Shown: piece by piece, positions 1 to 8,536 of the stretch
How the letters are laid out: the number at the start of each line of letters is the position of its first letter
How positions within the stretch are numbered: position 1 is the stretch's first letter
Origin: Pseudohongiella sp. O18
Lineage (GTDB): Bacteria; Pseudomonadota; Gammaproteobacteria; Pseudomonadales; Pseudohongiellaceae
Direction: 5' to 3'
Assembly (NCBI RefSeq): GCF_021729085.1
Contig: NZ_JAJSAR010000003.1
Coordinates: 274,570 to 338,569 of the forward strand
DNA: 64,000 nt
Made by a program: the position numbers and the translations under genes
The notes under the pieces: model-generated
Databases searched by the model: none
What the model saw: the letters and a program-made list of their open reading frames with translations, nothing else
Told to the model about the DNA's origin: nothing

Positions 1-392
1 ACGTCCTCGATAATATGATCTTCCCAGTGATTGCGCTGCCCGCCTGCACTTTCCGCATAATTGATATACCAGCTATTGCCGGCATCTGGCATCACCACTA
101 TCAGCTCACCGATATTGCGGGCGTAGAACGCAGCCCCAAGGTTTCGTCCCCACACAGTATAGTTCTGCATGTAACCATGCAGCAGATACAGCACAGGGTA
201 GCGTCTGTCGCTTTGTTCGTAGTCAGGCGGCAAAACGATATCGAACTTCATCCGGCGGCCAACGGCAGGACTGTCAAAGCTGATCGTCTGCAGTCCATCT
301 GGTAGTGGTGCAGAGGGCGGGGACTGGGCAAAGGTTGCAGAGAAGCAGCTCAGGCACATCACCAGGAGCAGTGTTTGTCGTAGAGAATACAC
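1..392 (-). CDS. exported esterase, esterase D / PF00756-like (3' part outside window)
   Basis: Open frame read on the minus strand from a GTG at 392, preceded by AAGGAG about 8 bases upstream, running off the left edge of the window (about 130 codons visible). The first 23 residues form a signal peptide ending near TFA-QS, so the product should be periplasmic or secreted. After it comes the start of an alpha/beta hydrolase: a run like FDIVLPPDYEQSDRRYPVLY followed by LLHGYMQN, where HG is the oxyanion-hole motif of the putative esterase family (esterase D, feruloyl esterase, S-formylglutathione hydrolase relatives). The nucleophile and the rest of the triad lie outside the window, so substrate cannot be judged. 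It starts 20 bases after the lipoprotein gene at 413-850 and is probably co-transcribed with it. Confidence 0.8.
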   Translation of the reverse strand, partial: MYSLRQTLLLVMCLSCFSATFAQSPPSAPLPDGLQTISFDSPAVGRRMKFDIVLPPDYEQSDRRYPVLYLLHGYMQNYTVWGRNLGAAFYARNIGELIVVMPDAGNSWYINYAESAGGQRNHWEDHIIED

Positions 393-412
393 CTGAGAAT
401 CTCCTTTCAGTC

Positions 413-850
413 TTACTGTGGCGGTGGTGCCAGTGAGTCTACTGGTAAAGGCCCTTCGTAGCGTTGCCGATCTTCCTCGGTTGCCGCCTCTCGACACTCA
501 CCTCGCACTTCGAAATGCTGCAGACCCTGCTCACGATACAGCTCAAAGAAGCCGGTGCGGCAGTACTCAGTCTGAAGAAGGACGTTATCAATACGCTCTG
601 TGACATCATATTCACCGATTGGAAGCTGTTGTCGCCGCGACGGATCAACGGGTGTCTGGACGGTGGCGGGCTGTGGTCGATGATAGTTACGCTGAAACAC
701 AAAAAACTTTGTGCCGTCTGCCGAAATCTCCGGGATGAGAAGCTCATCAGCGGAAGGTGCCTGCCACCTGGGGCCACCCCCGCAGGAAGACAGGACCAGT
801 GCAACCAAAGCAGTGATCAGGACAGGACGGCTTGCTGACAATATGTTCAT
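413..850 (-). CDS. small hypothetical lipoprotein
   Basis: 145 residues. The N-terminus has a positively charged start, a hydrophobic stretch and a lipobox LSSC at about residues 20-23 followed by GGG, so it is predicted to be lipid-anchored. The mature part is hydrophilic and proline-rich near its C-terminus, with three further cysteines (YCRTGFF, GECREA and one near the anchor excluded). I do not recognise a family. ATG start at 850 with a weak GGAA ribosome site. It precedes the exported esterase by 20 bases, so both envelope proteins probably form one transcript. No function is assigned. Confidence 0.75.
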   Translation of the reverse strand: MNILSASRPVLITALVALVLSSCGGGPRWQAPSADELLIPEISADGTKFFVFQRNYHRPQPATVQTPVDPSRRQQLPIGEYDVTERIDNVLLQTEYCRTGFFELYREQGLQHFEVRGECREAATEEDRQRYEGPLPVDSLAPPPQ

Positions 851-1015
851 TCACATTTCCAGATTGGAATCGGATCACGGCATGGGTCTGTTACTGCTGT
901 GTTGAGCTGCTTCGATGTTAATCGATCCCGGCAAGTGCTGTACAGCCCAGCGCCGCTGGCTGGCGACTGCAAAGCAGACTGAGCAGAATTCCTGGCAATC
1001 CACCTCGGTTCCGGC

Positions 1016-1043
1016 AAAAAAAAGGGCGACCGACTGGTCGCCC
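1016..1043 (-). terminator. rho-independent terminator of the copper-protein gene
   Basis: On the minus strand an 8-base-pair perfect stem GGGCGACC/GGTCGCCC with a 4-base loop is followed by eight T. It lies 22 bases after the stop codon at 1065 and ends the transcript of the PHM-like gene. Confidence 0.9.
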
Positions 1044-1064
1044 TCTTACTGCAACTTGCTCAGC

Positions 1065-2855
1065 TTAGTTTGTGCTGCTGACCAGGTTAGCGTCGTCTGA
1101 TTCGGCCTGAGCCTGGTAGCGGCTCTGGTCTACGAACTTGTAGTAGACCTGACCGAAGAACATCTCATCCCAGCTCTGGTCACCCCATGGCACTTCACGT
1201 GCAGGATCAGGGTTGGCTTTGTTCTGGGTTGAGTTGTCAAATGCACCGGTAACTACAATACGAGTACCTGCGGGAACACGCTTTTGCTCAGCCAGTTTGT
1301 ATTCCATCTGCCAGTTATAGTCGTAATTGGCGATGTTGGCCAGCAGCTCAGTAGAACCATCCGGGTAGTGTGCTTCGAAGCGCATGTACTTGCCACGGAA
1401 GTGCATGTGCGGCAGGAAGCTGTGCAGATACGCATCGTCCGGGATCACGATTTCGGTCTGCTGCTCGAAATTGGGATCGTACGGAGGAATGTTGGTCCAT
1501 GTAGGTGTAAAGATACACGCACACTCGCCTGTCATACGCTCTTCCGGAATCTCATCTTCATCGTAGAACCAGACACCAATGCGGCTGGCATCTACTGACT
1601 CACGGCCGGTTGTTGTGTAATGAAGCTGAATAGCGATGGTAGAGCCGTCCATCAGCAGACCACCGGTATTGGGCTCTTCCACGTATGGCGCAGCACCAGG
1701 GATGTAGGGCGTGATGTAAGCCTGATTCGGATCAGGCGTGCTTACAAAGCCGTTTCCGCTAGGGCGCACACCCGGCTTGAACAGTGCGTTCAGCGTGTGG
1801 TGCAGCACAGTGCGGTCACCAGGCATATACTGGCTGGCCTTCACGTAGCGATCTTTGCCTTCCGGCAGATTGATCGGGATGAATTCATAGCGGTAATCCA
1901 GGACACCGGTTGCGGGAATCTGCTGCTCCGGAATCTCGATTACGTAGTCCGGCTCGCCGAATGCCCACTCGGTTGGTGGCCACTCAATCATCGCCAGCGG
2001 ATCTGTGGAGCCATCTTTCTGCGAACCTGCCGCAATCCAGTCCAGCACCTTGCGCTGATCTTCGAAAGGCACAACGTAGCTGTTACGGAAGTTACCCACA
2101 TGCGGGTCCATCTGGCCCGGCGGCATACGCTTGGTCATCAGTACTTCGCGGATCATCGGGCTCCAGCCCTGCACCATCGCATGACTATTAAGAGCGAACG
2201 GTGCTACACCACCTTCGCGGTGACAGCTTGCACAGTTTTCAGCAATGATCGGCGCTACGTCTTTCTCGTAGGACACTGAGCTTGGATCACGCTCCACATA
2301 TTCAACTTCCGCGCCGCTGGCTGCCACGTATGCGGTGCTGACGGCATTGCCGGCTGCAACCTGGGCCAGTGCATCAGCGAATGGCTGACCAGCATCACCA
2401 CGGTAAACAACCGAGAACGATTTGGGGTCGTATATGACAGCTTCGCCAAAACGCTCAATACCCATGGACTCGGAAACAGCCTGAACATCATCGATCAGCA
2501 CAGGTATTTCGGTATTCAGCGCGGCAACATCTGCTGCCACTTCGTCACGAGCCTCACCCAACGGGTTGATCATCATGAACTGAATACCCTTGTCAGCGTA
2601 TTCCGCTTTCAGGGCAGAGAACTGGCCAAGTGCCGCACGGGTTTCTTCGGCGCCATTACCCTGCACCAGAAACGCGATGGCCTTGTTGTTGTCATACCAC
2701 GCCATGTGGTGGTAATAACCCTCGTGATCGAGAAGGGCAAAATCCCCAACCCGCTCATCGGCAGCATGGCTGAAGCTTGCGCTAAAACCCAGTGCCAGGG
2801 CAGTGATGGCGCCACCAGCTGCCATCCTGCTGCTCTTTCGAATCCAACTGATCAT
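1065..2855 (-). CDS. exported redoxin-like / CxxCH / PHM-like type II copper monooxygenase-like protein (copy 1)
   Basis: 596 residues from the ATG at 2855, chosen over the upstream in-frame start because GGAGGGG sits just before it and a signal peptide (cleavage near SHA-AD, residue 31) follows. Three parts are visible. Residues 35-170 resemble a thioredoxin/redoxin fold but contain no cysteine. Residues 195-290 hold a single haem-c motif CASCH (208-212) followed by MPPGQMDPH. Residues 310-575 resemble the two-domain copper type II ascorbate-dependent monooxygenases (PHM/DBM): HH at 352-353, QLHYT with H412, HMH at 483-485 and WDEM with M565 match in order the CuH and CuM ligand sets of PHM. 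Those are known ligands of the family; the match here is by eye. Likely a periplasmic oxidoreductase; substrate unknown. A paralogue lies at 49150-50895. Single-gene transcript with its own terminator. Confidence 0.8.
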   Translation of the reverse strand: MISWIRKSSRMAAGGAITALALGFSASFSHAADERVGDFALLDHEGYYHHMAWYDNNKAIAFLVQGNGAEETRAALGQFSALKAEYADKGIQFMMINPLGEARDEVAADVAALNTEIPVLIDDVQAVSESMGIERFGEAVIYDPKSFSVVYRGDAGQPFADALAQVAAGNAVSTAYVAASGAEVEYVERDPSSVSYEKDVAPIIAENCASCHREGGVAPFALNSHAMVQGWSPMIREVLMTKRMPPGQMDPHVGNFRNSYVVPFEDQRKVLDWIAAGSQKDGSTDPLAMIEWPPTEWAFGEPDYVIEIPEQQIPATGVLDYRYEFIPINLPEGKDRYVKASQYMPGDRTVLHHTLNALFKPGVRPSGNGFVSTPDPNQAYITPYIPGAAPYVEEPNTGGLLMDGSTIAIQLHYTTTGRESVDASRIGVWFYDEDEIPEERMTGECACIFTPTWTNIPPYDPNFEQQTEIVIPDDAYLHSFLPHMHFRGKYMRFEAHYPDGSTELLANIANYDYNWQMEYKLAEQKRVPAGTRIVVTGAFDNSTQNKANPDPAREVPWGDQSWDEMFFGQVYYKFVDQSRYQAQAESDDANLVSSTN

Positions 2856-3179
2856 TTTACCCCTCCGACTAAAACCAGCTAGCCAAAACCACTCTGGCTG
2901 AGCCAAAAATTGATGCGATTCAAACCTTAGTTTAAAAGACCCGCTTGAGCCGCTAGTCCATTCGGGCGGCGACCATTATCAGATTAACTGATACCGCTTA
3001 TTCGCAGCGTTACTAAGACATTGAAAATCAGGCGATTAAACTATAATTCTGAGTCTATTCAGGATTCTGATCGTACCACCGTGCGGTGCAAAGTCAAATG
3101 ACGAAAGTCATTTTCTGAGGCGCTGGATTGCCGGCGTACAGCACACCTGGCGACCACAGCCATAGACAGGTCGGATTGT
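2856..3179. other. intergenic region upstream of the copper-protein gene
   Basis: About 320 bases between the TetR stop and the copper-protein start. It must carry the promoter of the latter. I could not pick a convincing -35/-10 pair, and no RNA gene or repeat is evident. The only clear signal is the GGAGGGG ribosome site next to 2855. Confidence 0.5.
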
Positions 3180-3806
3180 TCAGTTTAGCAGCGCGTGAAG
3201 CGCGTTGCGCAGGCTTTTACGGAACTCGGTTTCTGAGTGGAATCCGCACAGATAACCCTGCAGCAGGTGATAGTAGAGGGCGAAAGCGCTCCAGGCGGCG
3301 GTACCGGTATACAGATTCTTCGACAAACGCCCGTCTCGCTTGGCTTTTTCTATAAGTTTCATCAGCTTGGCGTAGGTGCGGTTCATGATCTGATCGATAT
3401 CTTCGCGGCGTTGCTCTGTCGCAGAAAACGACAGCTCCTTGAGCACAGTGCGGGACAGCACCTCATCCTGACTGAGGTAGCGGATATGCCCATCAAAGAA
3501 AACCATCAACTGGTCAATTAATGGCGCATCTGGCTCAATTTCCGCATAGGATTGCTCAATCATGCTGATGATGTCGTCTTTAAAGACCATCACCAACAGA
3601 TCTTCCTTGCTCTTGGCATACAGATAGAGTGTACCCAGGCCGACATCGGCTTCCGCCGCAATATCCTGAATCGTGGTATTGGTGAAGCCTTTCTCGACAA
3701 AAAGGATACGGGCCGCCGCGACGATCCGCTGCAAGCGGATTATCTTTTTGCGCTCACGCAAACCCAGGGTTGCGAACGCAGGATTGTCGGCAGGGTTTAC
3801 CGTCAT
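3180..3806 (-). CDS. TetR/AcrR family transcriptional regulator
   Basis: 208 residues from the ATG at 3806 (a GTG nine bases upstream is an alternative). Residues about 20-65 form the TetR helix-turn-helix: RIVAAARILFVEKGFTNTTI, then IAAEADVGLGTLYLYAKSKE, the classical recognition-helix sequence. The C-terminal 140 residues are helical and should hold ligand and dimer contacts; no ligand can be named. It is divergent from the glutaredoxin gene at 3949. The 140-base gap holds a small inverted repeat GCCGT-6-ACGGC at 3874-3889 that could be its operator, a weak suggestion only. Confidence 0.9.
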   Translation of the reverse strand: MTVNPADNPAFATLGLRERKKIIRLQRIVAAARILFVEKGFTNTTIQDIAAEADVGLGTLYLYAKSKEDLLVMVFKDDIISMIEQSYAEIEPDAPLIDQLMVFFDGHIRYLSQDEVLSRTVLKELSFSATEQRREDIDQIMNRTYAKLMKLIEKAKRDGRLSKNLYTGTAAWSAFALYYHLLQGYLCGFHSETEFRKSLRNALHALLN

Positions 3807-3948
3807 ATCGACCACCTTGTCCGAGGCCCGGAATTTAGTGTCGTCTGCAATGTATGAACACCTGATTTATCTTGCCGTAATTTAACGGCGCTAAAGATTA
3901 CCATACTCAGTTATGACACAATAGCGTTTATTTGCCGCGGGAAAAGCA

Positions 3949-4314
3949 ATGAGTGAGACCGATCTATCCCCACAAACCTCAGATATCAATGCCCTGCTGG
4001 GTGTCAGCAAAACGCCAGTGACAGTCTTCACGCTGTCCTGGTGCAGCTATTGCCACGCAGTTAGACAGTTGCTGGATCATCTGAAAATTGCATACACCAC
4101 TGTGGAGCTGGATACCGGAGAGTACGCCAACCCAGACCGCCATCAACAAATGCGGCGTGAACTGCTGGAAATGACCAGCAGCCGGACACTGCCGCAGGTT
4201 TTTGTGGGAGCCTCACATAACATCGGTGGCTATACAGAGACCAGGCAGGCAGCTCAGAGTGGAAAACTGCAGGAACTGGTTAATGCGCAGCTGGTCGCCC
4301 GGCAGCAAAATTGA
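3949..4314 (+). CDS. glutaredoxin-family protein
   Basis: 121 residues. The redox motif CSYC is at about residues 30-33 (SWCSYCHAVRQLL), followed by the cis-proline segment TLPQVFVG and the glutathione-binding GGYTE-type segment, as in glutaredoxins. No signal peptide, so cytosolic. An N-terminal extension of about 20 residues precedes the fold, which is why it is longer than the usual 85-residue Grx. A DUF2214-like membrane protein starts 14 bases downstream, so the pair is likely an operon. The substrate is unknown. Confidence 0.87.
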   Translation: MSETDLSPQTSDINALLGVSKTPVTVFTLSWCSYCHAVRQLLDHLKIAYTTVELDTGEYANPDRHQQMRRELLEMTSSRTLPQVFVGASHNIGGYTETRQAAQSGKLQELVNAQLVARQQN

Positions 4315-4328
4315 CGGTATGAACTGAC

Positions 4329-4769
4329 ATGATCACGGCGGCAATTGATTTCCTGCATCTCATCGCGCTACTCGGCTGGGCAATCGGCTTGCTAATAGTT
4401 GCCATGGCGCCGCGTGAAGCTGTCAGCCACGACGACCTGAAAGGGATAGTAAAAGTCTATCAATGGACATTAATCGCCTTGCTGACAGCAATCACTGCAG
4501 GACTGACCTTGTGGCTGATGGTTGGAAAACCGGCAGAATTCTATAGTAACAACCCACTGTTTCACGCCAAACTGTCCCTGGTTGCTTTGCTCATTCTGTT
4601 GACAGCCTGGCCTGCCGCATTCTTCTGGCGTCAGCGGCACACACTGACACCGGACAAACACATCGAGGACACCCCCGGCGCCATCACGCGACTACAAAAA
4701 GCCGCCGTGGCAGTGGTTATCGTGACCCCGGTTCTGGGCTGGCTGGTGGCAAGAGGCATAGGATACTAG
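4329..4769 (+). CDS. DUF2214-like inner-membrane protein
   Basis: 146 residues with four hydrophobic segments (about 5-25, 47-67, 83-103, 127-145). The segment EFYSNNPLFHAKLSLVAL between helices 2 and 3 resembles the conserved NP-F-x-K region of the DUF2214 membrane family. No cofactor-binding motif can be named with certainty, though a histidine lies in helix 1 (FLHLIALLGW). Probably co-transcribed with the glutaredoxin gene 14 bases upstream. Function unknown. Confidence 0.7.
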   Translation: MITAAIDFLHLIALLGWAIGLLIVAMAPREAVSHDDLKGIVKVYQWTLIALLTAITAGLTLWLMVGKPAEFYSNNPLFHAKLSLVALLILLTAWPAAFFWRQRHTLTPDKHIEDTPGAITRLQKAAVAVVIVTPVLGWLVARGIGY

Positions 4770-4776
4770 TCGACCA

Positions 4777-5454
4777 TCAGGCGGACCTGGTATTCAGCGT
4801 CGACTGAAGCCAGCTTGAGATATCCCTGATTTCCTCCAGACAAACGGTATGCTGCATTGGGTAGCTGCTGTATTCTGGCTTGTAGCCTTTGGCCTGCAGC
4901 GCAGCGACTGCCTGCTGTCCCAACGCCTCTCGCACGACCGGATCGGCCGTGCCATGAAAGACTCTGATTGGCAGCTCTCGATTCGCCTGATTGACTGTCA
5001 CGGTGTCGGCCGTCGGGAAGTAACTGGACAGCGACATGATACCTGCCAACGGATGTGGACAGCTAAGGCCCGCCTCCAGCACAACCGCTCCTCCCTGCGA
5101 GAATCCAGCAAGGATAATGCGTCGACTATCGATGCCAGCCGCCATCTGGGCTTCAACCAGTTCATGCACGGCTGCAGCCGATGCGCGCAGCTGAGTTTCA
5201 TCCACCCGCCGGCTGACATCCATTTCCAGAATGTCATACCATGCCGGCATGACATACCCCTGGTTTATGGATACCGGGATCGATGGTGCATTCGGAAAAA
5301 TAAAGCGTACCGCCATGTCAGACGGAAGTCGCAACTCGGGTACAATGGGGACAAAGTCGCTGCCATCGGCACCCAGGCCATGCAGCCATATAACCGCCGC
5401 ATCGGCGTGTCCATCCGGGCGGGTTTCTCTGACAAGCGCGGGCAAATTAGTCAT
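4777..5454 (-). CDS. carboxylesterase / phospholipase (alpha/beta hydrolase, EstB-type)
   Basis: 225 residues from the ATG at 5454, which has GAAGGA upstream; a TTG seven codons earlier is less likely. Motifs of the small carboxylesterase/acyl-protein thioesterase family are all present: WLHGLGADGSDF (oxyanion hole), FPNAP, AWYD, the nucleophile elbow GFSQGG with Ser119, HGTADPVV carrying the acid, and MQHTVC carrying the catalytic His. Cytosolic, since no signal peptide is seen. Hydrolyses carboxyl esters; natural substrate unknown. Convergent with the DUF2214-like gene and divergent from the methyltransferase-like gene. Confidence 0.9.
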   Translation of the reverse strand: MTNLPALVRETRPDGHADAAVIWLHGLGADGSDFVPIVPELRLPSDMAVRFIFPNAPSIPVSINQGYVMPAWYDILEMDVSRRVDETQLRASAAAVHELVEAQMAAGIDSRRIILAGFSQGGAVVLEAGLSCPHPLAGIMSLSSYFPTADTVTVNQANRELPIRVFHGTADPVVREALGQQAVAALQAKGYKPEYSSYPMQHTVCLEEIRDISSWLQSTLNTRSA

Positions 5455-5544
5455 CAAGCATCCTTCGCGGTTCAATTGTTGATTTAGGTAATTTCGACAT
5501 TATAGGAAACTTTAGGGTCAATCGACCACGCAAGAGGAACAACC

Positions 5545-6336
5545 ATGCTGAACAAGTCGACACAGCACCTGGCACACATGCTTACCGCGGTATGCCTTCT
5601 CGCTGGTCTGATGACCGGGGCGCTCGCGCAAAGCCTGGACGGCGAGGCGCTCAAGGCACAGATCAGTGGCAGTGATCGCGACATCAGCGATCGAATGCGT
5701 GATTCAGCCCGACAACCTGTGGAGGTACTGCAGTTTCTGGGTCTGGAACCAGGCATGACGGTGCTTGATGTGTATGCCGCCGGTGGTTATTACACTTACA
5801 TACTCTCAAAAGCGGTCGGCCCGGCTGGAATCGTGTACGCGCAGAACTCGCCGAGGGCGCTTCGTTATGACGAAGATCGCACCGACATAAGTCAGGGCGA
5901 CGCGCTCGCCAACAAGATACGGGACGGCCAGTTGCAGAATGTCGAGCGGATCGATCGCGGCATCCAGGACTCGGGACTGCCAGAGGCTTCTGTAGATTTT
6001 GTGCTGGTATCGCAGATTCTGCACGATTACTTTAACCGCAGCCCCGCGAGCGCTTACAGCCTGCTGGTCGAGCTGCATCGTTTGCTTCGACCAGGCGGCA
6101 TTATCGGCATCATTGATCATCATGGTGCACCTGGCAATGACAACCGCCGACTGCACCGCATGGTGCAGTCCGATGCAGAGCAGGTAATTACTGATGCGGG
6201 CTTTATCATCGAGGCGGAGAGCGAGCTGCTGCTCACTGATGGAGACAACCCGCGTCGATCAATTTTTGATCCCATGCTCAATCGTGGAACCAGCCAGTTC
6301 CTGCTGCGTGCCCGCAAACCGGCCGACTCTCTGTAA
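5545..6336 (+). CDS. exported class I SAM methyltransferase-like protein (COG4798-like)
   Basis: 263 residues. A signal peptide (about 1-29, ending GALA-QS) is followed by a Rossmann methyltransferase fold: motif I VLDVYAAGGYY (about 72-82), an acidic end of strand 2, VDFVLVSQILHD at motif IV and LLRPGGIIGIID after it. Proteins of this kind (COG4798, predicted methyltransferase) are known to carry signal peptides, which is odd because SAM is cytosolic. Motif I has AGG where many enzymes have GxG. Whether it methylates anything is open. A ribosome site AGAGGA precedes the ATG. A SUKH gene follows after 32 bases. Confidence 0.8.
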   Translation: MLNKSTQHLAHMLTAVCLLAGLMTGALAQSLDGEALKAQISGSDRDISDRMRDSARQPVEVLQFLGLEPGMTVLDVYAAGGYYTYILSKAVGPAGIVYAQNSPRALRYDEDRTDISQGDALANKIRDGQLQNVERIDRGIQDSGLPEASVDFVLVSQILHDYFNRSPASAYSLLVELHRLLRPGGIIGIIDHHGAPGNDNRRLHRMVQSDAEQVITDAGFIIEAESELLLTDGDNPRRSIFDPMLNRGTSQFLLRARKPADSL

Positions 6337-6368
6337 TCGCCCCCCAGGTATCTAATCAGGTAAACACC

Positions 6369-6794
6369 ATGGAAGACATCATCGATCTATTGCATGAATT
6401 GAGTGAGGACGTACCAGTTGCGCTGGAGTTGCCTGATGACGATCTGCTTGTCGAGATTGAGGAAGAGCTGCTGCTGTCATTACCCGACGACCTGCGGGTT
6501 TACTTATTGGAGGCCAGCGACGTTGTGCTCGGATCCTTTGAGCCGGTAACAGTAACCGATCCGCGCTCACATACCTATCTGCCTGAAGTCGCGGCGATCA
6601 TGTGGAATGAAGGTATGCCGCGCCACCTGCTGCCGGTTTGCCAGGCTGGATCGGGTTGCTACTGCATCAGGGAAGACGGTGTAATCCTTTACTGGAATGG
6701 CGAAAAGCTGGGCAAGGATCCGGAAGGCAACAAAGAGTGGCAAAACCTGTGGGAGTGGATCAGGGACACCTGGCTCCCACAGGCAGAGGAATAA
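6369..6794 (+). CDS. SMI1/KNR4 (SUKH) domain protein
   Basis: 141 residues, strongly acidic at the N-terminus (about 1-40). The central and C-terminal parts carry SUKH-type features: YLPEVAAIMWNEGMPRHLLPV, GSGCYCIREDG and the tryptophan-rich tail W-NLWEWIRDTWL. SUKH proteins are often immunity proteins of polymorphic toxins, but there is no toxin gene next to it here, so a housekeeping or orphan role is as likely. Convergent with the chemoreceptor gene. Confidence 0.75.
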   Translation: MEDIIDLLHELSEDVPVALELPDDDLLVEIEEELLLSLPDDLRVYLLEASDVVLGSFEPVTVTDPRSHTYLPEVAAIMWNEGMPRHLLPVCQAGSGCYCIREDGVILYWNGEKLGKDPEGNKEWQNLWEWIRDTWLPQAEE

Positions 6795-6816
6795 GCTTCG
6801 CGCCCGAACTGAGGCG

Positions 6817-8205
6817 CTACAGCAATGCCGATAGCCGGGCGTCTGCACCCAGCACTCTCACCAGCTTGCCATTCTGAAACACCGGAACCGATACCGTAAA
6901 ACAGAACTCGTCAGTGGCCGACGAACGGTACACATCGGATATATAGGTCTTTCCGGTGTCAACGACCCGCTTGAACCATTCCCGTGAACGCCAGTCTTTA
7001 CCTCGTGCCGATGCCCTGTCCGCTGTCGGCGACAGATCAGCGGCAAAAATATTCTCGGAAACCTGAATTCCATCGGCACCAACCAGGTACATGAGTTCGA
7101 ACTGTTGGTGCTGGTTGAGCGCTGTAGCCAGTCGGGACTCCATGCTTCCACGATCGTGACTGACAAGCTCGGGTGCCGCAGCCAGCTCCGCAATAACCTC
7201 ACCGGCAAGCCTGTGAATCTGCAACCGGAAACCACCCAGACCTTCCAGCAGCGAGTCGCTCTGGACATGAATTGCATGTCCGAGCTCATTCACGCGCGCC
7301 GCCTTGGTCTTCATATCCGCCGCTACACTTGAGACTGTGTGCACGTCACGGTTGACCGCCTGCATGGCCTGACTCATCTGCTCGGTGCTGGATACTATGC
7401 CATGAAATCGCTGATCAAGGTTATCCATGGCTTCACGGACTTTGCAGAGCTCCTGGCCAATGTGCTCCACACTATCCGAACCTGCTGTCACTGCTTCACG
7501 CATCTCCTTGCCCGCGACGCCCAGACCCGCCACCTGCTCGGTAAAATTCTCAATAATCATTGAAACCTGGCTGGTGGCATCTGTTGTGTTGTTGGCCAGA
7601 GCCCTGACCTCTTCGGCAACGACAGCAAATCCACGCCCGTGCTCGCCGGCCCGAGCGGCTTCAATGGCCGCATTCAGGGCCAGTAGATTGGTCTGTCTGG
7701 AGATATCGGAGATGGACGAGATTACCTTGACGACTTCCTGCAATTGCAGCTGCAGGCTCGCGATGACACTGCCGAGATGCTCTTCAGTGGCGTTGATGCG
7801 AGTGATGCTCGATCGGGTGCGGCTACTGTCAGCTTCACAAGTACGTATGGCATCCGCCACTTCGGCCGACAATTTGGCAACATCCTGCGTCGCTGGCAGC
7901 AGTTCAGCTTCAATAGCAGTGGTAACCTGCTCACTGCTGCTGGCGATGGCTTCCGACGACTGCGCCAGTTGCTGTCCCGTGCGCGTCGTGTCACTGGCAA
8001 TGGCGGACATTTCAGGCGCCTGACAGGCGATGGTCACGGCAGCCTCAATGCAGTGTTTGATTCGGCTGTGCAAAGTCTGTTTCAGTGCAGTCAACGCAGC
8101 GTCATGTTGTGCCCCGGCGCCAGCGCCGAGATCCAGATTCCTTGCAAGTTCATCAATTGACTGTTCAATATTGCCGCGAAGCCGAGAGTTCGACAAAAAC
8201 TTCAT
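6817..8205 (-). CDS. soluble methyl-accepting chemotaxis protein with C-terminal Cache-like domain
   Basis: 462 residues from the ATG at 8205, with AAGGAG nine bases upstream. There is no transmembrane helix. The middle is the coiled signalling domain with the highly conserved hairpin tip DISRQTNLLALNAAIEAARAG and GRGFAVVAEEVRALA (about 165-215). After the coiled coil, residues about 345-460 (LMYLVGADGIQVSENIF, then DWRSREWFKRVV, ISDVYRSS, FTVSVPVFQNGKLVRVLG) look like a Cache/PDC sensor module placed at the C-terminus. Expected to couple to CheA/CheW in the cytosol. The start codons are preceded by a sigma-54-type promoter at 8281-8297, in line with flagellar/chemotaxis control in gammaproteobacteria. 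Confidence 0.9.
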   Translation of the reverse strand: MKFLSNSRLRGNIEQSIDELARNLDLGAGAGAQHDAALTALKQTLHSRIKHCIEAAVTIACQAPEMSAIASDTTRTGQQLAQSSEAIASSSEQVTTAIEAELLPATQDVAKLSAEVADAIRTCEADSSRTRSSITRINATEEHLGSVIASLQLQLQEVVKVISSISDISRQTNLLALNAAIEAARAGEHGRGFAVVAEEVRALANNTTDATSQVSMIIENFTEQVAGLGVAGKEMREAVTAGSDSVEHIGQELCKVREAMDNLDQRFHGIVSSTEQMSQAMQAVNRDVHTVSSVAADMKTKAARVNELGHAIHVQSDSLLEGLGGFRLQIHRLAGEVIAELAAAPELVSHDRGSMESRLATALNQHQQFELMYLVGADGIQVSENIFAADLSPTADRASARGKDWRSREWFKRVVDTGKTYISDVYRSSATDEFCFTVSVPVFQNGKLVRVLGADARLSALL

Positions 8206-8536
8206 GATTAGCAACTCCTTCCGTGGACTACTGCTTGTTGATATCTGCTTCTGATGCCACGATCACACAGTATTGACTGAAGCAATTTCAGTGCCATTCG
8301 CGTGTCATCGCGCTCACTTTATGGCATACGACGCAAAATTTGCCGACAATACGAGGGCTTGCTGAGACTGACAGCAATCTGCGCGGGTTCCCGGCTGGAG
8401 CGAACGCGCTACCTGCTGTCCCCTGGAGAGCTTTTGTCACTCCCGGGTGCAAGCCAGTCTGCACCAACGCGGACACTTGAATCAGGCATTCGCACCAGCT
8501 GTGTGCAGATCAGATCACCAGAGCAGACGCCGTTTA
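8206..8536. other. intergenic region between glpD and the chemoreceptor gene
   Basis: About 330 bases. It contains the sigma-54-type promoter of the chemoreceptor (8281-8297) and its roughly 65-base leader. The remainder, downstream of glpD, shows no convincing terminator hairpin. Short frames inside have no family resemblance. Confidence 0.5.
8281..8297 (-). promoter_or_regulatory. sigma-54-type promoter of the chemoreceptor gene
   Basis: Minus strand reads TGGCAC-T-GAAA-TTGC-T. GG and GC elements are 12 bases apart, as required for -24/-12 promoters (consensus TGGCAC-N5-TTGC). Transcription would start near 8270, leaving a leader of about 65 bases before the ATG at 8205. Confidence 0.75.

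Noticed and set aside
6369..6794. Toxin-immunity locus around the SUKH protein
   Set aside because: No toxin-like gene or polymorphic-toxin remains next to it.
8288..8476. Short minus-strand frame containing CVVCHK, like a haem motif
   Set aside because: No upstream domain, no ribosome site, overlaps the sigma-54 promoter; chance occurrence.
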